From the NCBI GenBank assembly GCA_029204225.1, contig CM055097.1, forward strand, positions 70,174,252-70,238,251: DNA of 64,000 nt. Reading direction: 5' to 3'. The notes under the pieces are model-generated. The model searched no databases. It saw nothing but the letters and a program-made list of their open reading frames with translations, and was not told where the DNA came from. The translations under genes were made by a program, and so were the position numbers. Shown here piece after piece: positions 55,954 through 64,000 of the stretch (the first letter of the stretch is position 1; every line of letters starts with the position of its first letter). This stretch comes from Diphasiastrum complanatum. Lineage: Eukaryota > Streptophyta > Lycopodiopsida > Lycopodiales > Lycopodiaceae.

Positions 55954-58152
55954 ATGACCACTCCTCAGGGACCTGATCAACCCCAGGAGAGAGGCTTCGA
56001 TGAACTTGAAACAGAAGCCTTGGCTTATAGAAAAGGGAAGGAACCCATGGAAGTGGAAGAACAGGAACAGTTCGCCGAAGAACTCGACAAAAACTGGTTA
56101 CCAAGGAGCAGTTTCTCCAATTGGTAACAGAAGTGGATGAACTGAAGTTGGCATTAGCCAATTTCAGGTCCAGTGTGGACAACTCGTTCGCTGAACTCAA
56201 AAACTTGATTTTGAGTTCCGCGAAAGGAAGCCTTCCCTCCATTTCTCAGTTATCCCCTTCTCCACTTCCATCAGTTTCGGGTGAGACTTTACGGTCTCAC
56301 CCCAGTGTCTTTAAAGACTTAAAACCTCCTACTTTTAATGGAGAAGAGAAGGATAGAAATGCAGATATTCTACAAATCTTCCTTAGCAAATGAAAGAACA
56401 TTCATGCTCTTAAACAGACCCCTGACCATTTGCAAGTTATTGAAGCCAGTCTTTCCTTAGGGCCTATGGCCTATAAGTGGTGGTTAAATCTCCAGGAGAC
56501 TGGGCAGACTCCCCAGTCATGGAAAGCTTTTGAAGAAGCTTTCCTAAGAGAATTTCTACAAGAGAATGAATTTGATAGAGCCTCGGAAGCCTAGGAAAGA
56601 GCAGTATTGGATAAATCCCTCATCCAATATATCTCGCAGTATCGAGAAGCAATTTTAAAGATTAAAAATATGGATGACTATCAGGGGATTTGTCCGTGGC
56701 CTCAAAGATGAATATAAAGTAGAGGTCCAGAGAAACTCGCCTACTACCCTTGAGCAAGCTCTCAGATATGCTCAAATCTATGATGATTCAGTGGGTAGGA
56801 AGAAGGCGAGACAATAGCCACTTTCTAAGCAGCCTTCTCAGAAAAACTTTCAATTTAAAAAAAAAAAATTAAAAAGAAAGAAAGAAGATAAATTTAAAAG
56901 TGAAGCTCCTTAGAAATGCCCTTCAATCATACAGCCCTTAAAACTAGATGATTTTGAGAAAGCCAAACAAGAACGTTTGTGCTTTGTGTGTATGGGCAAG
57001 GGACACATAGTCAGACAGTGTTCCAAGGGGCCTTTCACTAAAAAAGATAAGAAAGATAAAAAACAAGTTCATCTTCTTCAGACTGTATGTTTCTTTAGTG
57101 ACTCGGCAGCTTCTAAGATCAAAGTGTATCATGAAGATCATGAACACTGTTGCCAGCTGACCTCTGCAATGCTAGCGAGACCCTTCAGCTTTGGGCCACA
57201 TGACCTAGTACGTATGCATGGGACAGTTGGCAACCCATAATTTCATCAACTACACCCTGGTTAAAAAGCTTAAACTACCAGAAGTACCTAGTCAGCATAG
57301 GTACATAGTTTCATTAGCTAAGGGTGAAGATAAAAAAATATGAGAAACTATGGTAAGTAAGTTAAATCTTGGTATTCAGGGGTACCAAGATGAAATAAAC
57401 TTTCAGATAATGCACCTGGATCGAACAGACATTGTTCTCGGAAGAGATTGGCTCTACAGTTTAGGACCTTCCCTCCACAGAAACTATCAGGAGAACACCC
57501 TCAGCTTTCAGCATAAAGGCCGGGAGATCCAATTGCATGGGGAACATGATGTTCCCAACAGTCCTATGGTTTGCAGTTCAGAGCTCTGTCAATTAATCGG
57601 AGACGAAGACCATCAGGTATTTTTATGTGACTTTCAGTTTATTCTTGAAGTTTCTATTTCCAGTTCTATTCATCAAAAAATCAGTAAATTAGAAACTTTA
57701 TTGTCTAAATTTAAAGATGCTTTTCCTGAAGATTTGCTACATTGTTTACCACCTAGCAGAGAGGTAGATCATGTAATAAACCTAGTACCAGGTACAACAC
57801 CTGTTTCTAAACCTCCATATCGGATTAGCCGAACAGAGGATGAAGAAATAACTAGGTAGCTAACAGACTATCTTGGGAAAGGCCAAATTCAGACCAGTAG
57901 TTCACCATGGGCCTCACCAGTCTTATTGGTGAAAAAGAAAGAGGGGTATATGCGTCTTTGCGTAGATTACAGAGCTCTCAATAAAGTCACAATTAAGAAT
58001 AAATACCCTATGCCTCGGGCAGACGAGTTGTTTGACCAACTCGACAGGACTAAGCTTTTCAGCAAAATAGACCTCAGATCGGGATATCATCAAGTCCGTA
58101 TAAAATCGGAAGATATCTCGAAAACAGCTTTTAGGACTCGTCACGGTCATTA
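55954..58152 (+). pseudogene. Gypsy-M gag-protease-reverse transcriptase, 5' part
   Basis: Gag starts at 55954 (MTTPQGPDQPQERGF) and shifts frame near 56090. It continues with KDLKPPTFNGEEKDRNAD, then AYKWWLNLQETGQTPQSW, the retrotransposon gag core. The knuckle CFVCMGKGHIVRQC is at 56980-57021. The protease site is hit: bases encoding the catalytic D-S-G run are followed by a one-base change of frame at about 57224, before ATHNFINYTLVKKL. Protease continues as DIVLGRDWLYSLGPS. Reverse transcriptase begins LPPSREVDHVINLVPGT, with a TAG at 57857-57859, then [20 protein letters not shown] and [14 protein letters not shown]. It stops at 58152, where Copia-L is inserted. Confidence 0.85.
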
Positions 58153-59015
58153 TGTTGAAAATTGTCACTTCTCACTTGACATTGGTTCATGTAAATATTG
58201 ATCAAACATTAGAATATGTTGATGATATCATTTCACACGTGTGGAGCCTGTTCCCACGTGTGAAAGGATGTACTTTTCATGTTTGTATATATCCAAATTG
58301 ATTTTGTATCATTCTAGTTAGTGTGAACATGAAATGACTAGTTTTTAGTCAAGTTGACTGGTCACCTACAAATTAGCTTTTCCTTACATGTGCATGAGTA
58401 AATGCTCCCACATGGCAAGTGGATGTTCACACGTGTGTATAGAGTACTAGAAGATAAGAGTTGACCATTTTCCTTAGATCCTATTTTGTAGGAAATATTC
58501 CTGTATTCTAGGAGACTAGCTTTTTGGATTTTAGTCATATTCTAGAAGGTCAACTATTGGATAAAGATCAAGGATGGATAAAATGGATAGATCTGAGTGA
58601 TGTGGCACTCTTCACACGTGTGAAGGCCTGCTGGACTGTACCAGACTCATGGATGTACTTGATCCATAAAAGGATCATCATTTTGCTAAGAAAATTGATG
58701 AGACTTTTGCACTCTACACTTTTGTGAGATTTCTAGTCATTTGTCTTCTGATTTTTATGCATGATTGCTATCTAGTATCATTGTACTTGTTGTTTCAGGT
58801 GCAGGCCGTACAGTGGATAGTACTCCACACGTGTGAAGCCGCTCTCACTAAAAAAATGATGTGTTGATCCATTGCTCTTGCTTAAATCCAAGTGTAGCGA
58901 ATCTAGATCAAGATCTAATGTGTAGAACTTGATAGATTCATTGATTAAGCAACCAATAACTCTCTATGATTGTAAAGTACAATCATTATTGTCCGAAAAA
59001 CTGTAAAATTTATCA
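58153..59015 (+). repeat. Copia-L 5' LTR
   Basis: 863 bp, TGTTGAAAATTG...AATTTATCA. It contains the palindrome TTCACACGTGTGAA at 58611-58624 and several CACACGTGTG-type sites (near 58233, 58253, 58430 and 58828). The primer-binding site TGGTATCAGAGC follows at 59016-59027. A leader of about 585 bp, with one more copy of the palindrome at 59177-59190, leads to Gag. Confidence 0.88.
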
Positions 59016-59612
59016 TGGTATCAGAGCTAAGTAAGAGAGTGATCATTGAATCATAAATCTTGTAAAGATCATTGACAAAATTTGTTTTTTGGCCAATACT
59101 AGTGAGGGCGAGTTCTTCTAGAGTGATAGCTTGTAATCATTTGGATAAAAACGACTTGGAGGCTGTGTATGTACTTTTCACACGTGTGAAACCGTACATC
59201 AACTTTCAATTCAAGCTACTTTGTGTTTGTGGATCCCAAAATCACAATACTAGTTCATTTTTGGTGCTTTTTGAAGCATAGTATTGATCTAGATTCATTC
59301 TAACTAATGCCTATGACCAAATAGTGTTTTGGATCATTGAAGCATTTCTTTTTAGAGTCTAAGATCAGATCTTAAGAGGCTGATTTGTTCAGATCCTTAG
59401 TTGAAGTGAAATCTCTAAGAAAAGTGTAAAGCAATTTTTTTTTGTGAGAGTGAAAGCTAGAAATTTTTGGTAAGATCTTTGAGTATCATTCAAGCTTGTG
59501 TGCTAGTTTGATAGAGACAAGCCTATAGGCATTCTAGTAAGCTTTAGGCCTTTTCATAGATCTTTTAAAATTCAAAAATCTTTGTGATTTTTAAAAGAGC
59601 ATTCATTCTAAA

Positions 59613-60992
59613 ATGTCATCCATGGGTGGATATTTGATGGAATCAAGTGAGAGACTCACTTCCACAAATTATTCCATTTGGAAAGTGAGAATGGAATCAA
59701 TCCTAGTGATCCATGATCTATGTGACATAGTTCAAGGAGTAGAGGAAGAGCCTCAAACTCCCCAAGAACAAGCCAAATACAAGAAGAGAGCAAGATTAGC
59801 TCTACATTGCATAAAGTTAAATGTATGCAATGACCTCTTGAAAGAGGTGTCTTCTTGTACCTCATCCAAAGAGGCTTGGGATTCATTAAAGAGCATTTAT
59901 GAATCCAACAATACTTCAAGAATCCTCATGCTAAGAAATCAAGTTTTCCAAAGCATGAAAGGAAGTGGAGAGAGTGGACAAGAGTATGTTCTTAGGATCA
60001 AATCTCTTAACAAGGAGTTAAGTGCAATAGGAGAGAAGATCCAAGATCAAGAACTAGTACAAATCATTTTGAATGGTCTAAGTGATGAGTTTACCAACTT
60101 AGTCCAATCATTTGCCATTCAAGACTCTCTTCCATCCATTGAAAAGTTGCACAATGTTCTTGTGGCCGAGGAGAGTAGGCTTCTACACCTCAAGACAAGA
60201 ATGGATAGCATGTCACTTAATGGAGGAGAGGAGAAAGCTAACTTTACATCTAAAGGCAAGAAAAAGCAAAATCTATTCAAGAAAAATCAAGGCAAGGAGG
60301 CCGAGATGAAGAATGGAGGATCTACCTCCAAAGGCAAAGTGAAGAACAAGGCAAAACTAAAGTGTTTCTTTTGTGGAAAGAAAGGACACTTTGCCTCAGA
60401 ATGCTACTTGAAGAAGAATCAACAAGCCAAAGGAGATCAAGGGAACATTGCTCAAGAGGAAGAATATGAGGATGGATTCAACACATCCTTAATGGTTGCA
60501 TCTACACCAACTTCAAGTCAAGACACATGGTGGATAGATAGTGGGGCTAGTTCCCACATGTCCTTTAACAAGCATCATTTTTCTACTCTTCTATCTTGTA
60601 ATGACTCTAAGAAGTCAATATACACTGCTAGTGATCAAGCATGCAAGGTAGATGGCATAGGATCTATACCTCTTTGTTTAGGCACATCTAAAAGGATAGA
60701 TCTAGATAATGTTTTGTATGTTCCTACCATTTCAAGAAACTTGCTTAGTGTAGGACAATTAATGGACAATGGACTAGATGTACATTTCAAGAATGGAGTT
60801 TGTTCCATCTTGAAAAATGATAAGTGCATAGCTAGTGGCATTAAGCAAGGTAGACTTTTCAAGTTGGATGCTATTGTTGCAAGTGAAAGTGTGAACTTGG
60901 CTAGGGAGGAGCTAACTCAAGTGGAGCTTTGGCATAAGAGATTAGGCCATCCTAATCTTCAATCTATGGAGTCAATGCAAGCAAGGAACTAG
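59613..60992 (+). CDS. Copia-L Gag-protease open frame
   Basis: A 459-residue open frame beginning MSSMGGYLMESSERLTSTNY. Gag with WKVRMESILVIHD, YKKRARLALHCIKLNV and the UBN2 core, then a Lys-rich stretch, CCHC knuckle CFFCGKKGHFASEC, protease WWIDSGASSHMSFNKH and the pre-integrase region to ELWHKRLGHPNLQSM. It ends where a small deletion near 60975 shifts the frame in MASKELALG. The Gag and protease parts have no stop, so they could still be expressed even though pol is lost. Capsid supply to other elements is only a possibility. Confidence 0.8.
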   Translation: MSSMGGYLMESSERLTSTNYSIWKVRMESILVIHDLCDIVQGVEEEPQTPQEQAKYKKRARLALHCIKLNVCNDLLKEVSSCTSSKEAWDSLKSIYESNNTSRILMLRNQVFQSMKGSGESGQEYVLRIKSLNKELSAIGEKIQDQELVQIILNGLSDEFTNLVQSFAIQDSLPSIEKLHNVLVAEESRLLHLKTRMDSMSLNGGEEKANFTSKGKKKQNLFKKNQGKEAEMKNGGSTSKGKVKNKAKLKCFFCGKKGHFASECYLKKNQQAKGDQGNIAQEEEYEDGFNTSLMVASTPTSSQDTWWIDSGASSHMSFNKHHFSTLLSCNDSKKSIYTASDQACKVDGIGSIPLCLGTSKRIDLDNVLYVPTISRNLLSVGQLMDNGLDVHFKNGVCSILKNDKCIASGIKQGRLFKLDAIVASESVNLAREELTQVELWHKRLGHPNLQSMESMQARN

Positions 60993-61030
60993 CTCTCGGC
61001 CTACCAAGAACTCTCAAGAAGTGTGAAAAA

Positions 61031-61741
61031 ATGTGTGAGGCATGTGGCCTTGCAAAGTCACACAAATCTTCTTACAAGAAATCTTCATCAAGATCTCTCT
61101 CTCCCTTGGATCTCATACATTCTGATGTACATAGTTTTTCACATGCAAGTAATGGAGGTGCCTTGATGTATGTAACTTTTATAGATGATTGTACTAGATT
61201 CACATGGATTGAGCTACTATCAAAGAAAAGTCTTGTTTATGAAGCTTTCATTAAGTTCAAGTCTCTAGTAGAGAAACAACTTAGTACTTCTATCAAAGCA
61301 CTAAGATGTGATAATGGAGGAGAGTACACCTCCAATAAAATGAAAGACTTTTGTGAGATCAATGGTATTAAGTTACAATACACTTGCTCCTACACCCCTC
61401 AACAAAATGGGGTGGCCGAGAGGAGAAATAGGAGTCTATGTGAGTGTGCAAAGTCCTTGAGGCTTGATGCATCACTTCCCATCTCATTTTGGGGAGCAGC
61501 CATAACATGTGCTAATTATTTGTGTAATAGACTTCCTAGTAGTGCTATAGATGGGATCTCACCTTATCAAGCCTTGTTTGATAAGAAACCCAATGTAAAA
61601 GATTTTAAGATCTTTGGATGTACTTGTTATGTACACATTCCTTTGGAGACTAGAAGGAAAGAAGATGCTACCTCCTTCAAAGGAATCTTTGTTGGCTATG
61701 GAGAAAATAGCAAGGGATATAGGATATATGATCCTACATCC
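61031..61741 (+). pseudogene. Copia-L integrase, truncated
   Basis: After the frameshift the frame reads CEACGLAKSHK (zinc-binding), HSDVHSFSHASNGG, TFIDDCTRFTW, RCDNGGEYTS and TPQQNGVAERRN, to GYRIYDPTS. There it runs into LTR sequence at about 61741. The DDE residues are present, but reverse transcriptase and RNase H are gone. Confidence 0.85.
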
Positions 61742-62048
61742 CCACTCTACACTTTTGTGAGATTTCTAGTCATTTGTCTTGTGATTTTTATGCATGATTG
61801 CTATCTAGTATCATTTTACTTGTTGTTTCAGGTGCAGGCCGTACAGTGGACAGTACTCCACACGTGTGAAGCCGCTCTCACTAAAAAAATGATGTGTTGA
61901 TCCATTGCTCTTGCTTAAATCCAAGTGTAGTGAATCTAGATCAAGATCTAATGTGTAGAACTTGATAGATTCATTGATTAAGCAACCAATAACTCTCTAT
62001 GATTGTAAAGTACAATCATTCTTGTCCTAAAAACTATAAAATTTATCA
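61742..62048 (+). repeat. Copia-L 3' LTR, 5'-truncated
   Basis: It matches 58708-59015 (CACTCTACACTTTTGTGAG to TTTATCA) with a few differences. The first 555 bp of the LTR are absent. Confidence 0.88.
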
Positions 62049-64000
62049 CATTATGAGTTTAAGGTGATGTCATTTGGGTTCACAAATGCTCCAGCTACTT
62101 TTATGACCTTGATGAACAGTGTCCTCAGACCATACTTGGGTAAGTTTGTAGTCATATTTTTAGATGACATCCTCGTTTACAACAAAACGAGGAAGGAGCA
62201 TCTAAAACACCTCAGAAAGGTGTTTCGACTGCTCAGAAAGCATAAGCTCTATGCTAAACAATCCAAGTGTGAATTCTTTGTTGAAGAAGTAGTATATTTG
62301 GGTCACATCATCTCTTCAGATGGGATTAAAATGGACCCAAATAAGGTTAAAGCCATACTCAGTTGGCTGAGACCTCAGAATATTTTGGAACTTCAGATCT
62401 TTCTTGGTTTGGCGGGATATTACAGACGATTTGTCAAGGAACATGCTCAGATAGCAGTTCCTATGACAAATCTCCTTAAGGGGAAGGGAAAGGAGTTCAT
62501 TTGGGAGTCCGCACAGCAGGAGAGCTTTGATGCTCTCAAAACAGCCTTAGCTACAGCACCAATTTTAAAAGTCGTCGACCCCAATCAGCCATTTGTGGTC
62601 AAAACAGATGCTAGCGACTTTGCAGTAGGTGCTGTGCTAACTCAGGACGGACGACCAGTTGCGTTCGAGAGTAAAAAACTTGAGCCAGTTCAGACTAGGT
62701 ATAGTGCCTATGAAAAGGAATTCTTTTCTATAGTCCATGCCCTTAAGACTTGGAGGCATTATTTGTATGGTGCCAACTTTGAGGTCCTGACAGACCATGA
62801 GAGACTCAGATACCTTTGCAATCAAACTGAGCTTAGAGGTCGGAAAGCTCGTTGGGCAGAGTTGATGCAAGAGTTTGACATGTCTATCACATATAGACGT
62901 GAAAAATTTAATACGATAGCAGATGCCCTTAGCAGAATGCCCATGATAAACGAGCTGAGTTTTACTCAGATTCGTAATGAGTTACTCGAGTCCTTGAGAG
63001 GGAAATGCCAGCATGATGCATTCTTCTCTACTATCTGGAACTCAATCCAGAACAGACAGTTACAGACTCCAGAACCAGTTCCCGGGGCTGGTGCCAATTC
63101 ATCCAAGAATACGACAGCTTCTGTTGAGGATGATGATGAGTCCGAGTATACGTCGTCGGATGATGTTGAGGATTCTGAGCCTGTATTACCCAAGCAAACC
63201 CCAGTGGTTGAGGGTCAGTTGACTCAAGGATTCAAATGGAAACAATATTCCATTCAGGATGAGTACTTGCTCTATAGAGATAGAGTATGTGTCCCCAATT
63301 CAGAGGATTATAGGCAACAGGTCCTATATGAATGTCATGACAATCCTAGCGCGGGACACCCAGGCATACAGAAGACCTATGAGCTTCTTTGTAGGCAATG
63401 TTTCTGGCCCAGTATGAAAAAGGACGTCCACCAGTATGTAACTAGTTGTCAGAAATGTCAAGTAAATAAAGCAGAACGTTTAAAGGCAGGTGGGTTGTTG
63501 CATCCCTTAGAAATACCAGCTGGTAAATGGGAGAGTATCTCCATGGATTTTATAGTAGGCCTGCCTAAAACCCAAAAGGGTAATGACGCTATATGTCTCA
63601 CAGTTGACCGTCTGACCAAAATGGCTCATTTCCTTCCGACCAAAACAACCATTAGAACTCCAGAGTTAGCGAGGTTGTTTGTAGACGGGGTATTTAAATT
63701 GTAGGTCTACCTTCCGGCATAGTCAGCGACTGGGACAGTAAGTTTACTGAAATTTTTTGGAGGGCAGTATTCCATCATCTCCATACTAAACTTAATATGA
63801 GTACCACCGACCATCCATAGACGGACGGTCAAACAGAAAGGGTAAATCAAGTGCTGGAGGATATGCTTCGTGCATACGTCAGCAAGAAGCAGACTGATTG
63901 GGAGGAGTATATCTCGATATTAGAGTTTGCTTACAACAATACCAAACATTTAGCTACGGGATACAGCCCATTTATGCTAATGTATGGTTTTCAGCCACGC
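62049..64000 (+). pseudogene. Gypsy-M reverse transcriptase-RNase H-integrase, 3' part
   Basis: The frame resumes as [18 protein letters not shown]. Reverse transcriptase box FLDDILV, then [15 protein letters not shown]. RNase H has [27 protein letters not shown] and ADALSRMP. An acidic spacer ([20 protein letters not shown]) follows. Integrase has the HHCC domain ([24 protein letters not shown]) and [11 protein letters not shown] frameshift at about 63700 and a TAG in DHP(*)TDGQTERVNQ are followed by LEFAYNNTKHLATGYSPF up to the window edge. The order PR-RT-RH-INT is that of Ty3/gypsy. A chromodomain, if any, and the 3' LTR lie beyond the window. Confidence 0.9.

Larger units (their letters stand above)
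58153..62048 (+). mobile_element. Copia-L, internally deleted Ty1/copia element nested in Gypsy-M
   Basis: The 5' LTR is 58153-59015 and a truncated 3' LTR 61742-62048. The target duplication is CATTA on both sides (58148-58152 and 62049-62053). The gypsy reading frame resumes cleanly after it. Everything from late integrase through RNase H to the first part of the 3' LTR is deleted at about 61741. It is the same lineage as Copia-E. Confidence 0.92.

Overview
The window is plant nuclear DNA built almost entirely of LTR retrotransposons in several nesting layers, with one recognisable host gene. Ty1/copia elements of several lineages dominate. Ty3/gypsy elements, microsatellites, tandem repeats and at least one protein-coding repeat family that I do not recognise make up the rest. 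The host gene is an intact, intronless BAHD-type acyltransferase (29762-31189, minus). That family together with iMet-primed plant copia and gypsy elements points to a land plant with a repeat-rich genome. I cannot resolve which lineage (fern, lycophyte, gymnosperm or other) from the sequence.

Layout, left to right. 1-719: 5' part of a copia gag, minus. 1078-5512: Copia-A, plus, with an internal inversion (about 1418-2201). 5513-10039: AT-rich DNA with tandem repeats and relics of a copia gag and of a gypsy integrase plus RNase H. 10040-10708: C-terminal copy of novel family N, minus. 10709-15969: Copia-B, minus. 15970-27775: Copia-C, minus, in three pieces, split by a 1.14-kb solo-LTR-like insert (P), which itself received the complete young element Copia-D (17832-24243), and by a gypsy relic (Q). 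29762-31189: BAHD gene, with repeated promoter-like modules upstream, a (GA)n tract and a hairpin. 33200-36652: Copia-F, minus. 36655-40550: Copia-G, minus, carrying the internally deleted Copia-H (37299-39734). 40551-45315: Copia-K, plus, part of a 2.3-kb tandem duplication with G. 45316-50829: Copia-E, minus, inserted into K. 50830-54380: the long copy of family N, plus. 54373-64000: Gypsy-M, plus, containing nested Copia-L (58153-62048).

The order of events can be read in places. D entered P after P entered C. H entered G between a duplicated CTTTT. L entered M between a duplicated CATTA. E entered K. Copia-D is the only element that looks competent: one uninterrupted 1314-residue Gag-Pol, LTRs differing by three substitutions and one 12-bp indel, and a TCTTT target duplication. 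The others carry nonsense codons, frameshifts or large deletions. The item most likely to be undescribed is family N. Two diverged copies in opposite orientation keep the same C-terminal reading frame, followed by an LTR-like stretch with a TATA box, and I see no reverse transcriptase or integrase in either copy.
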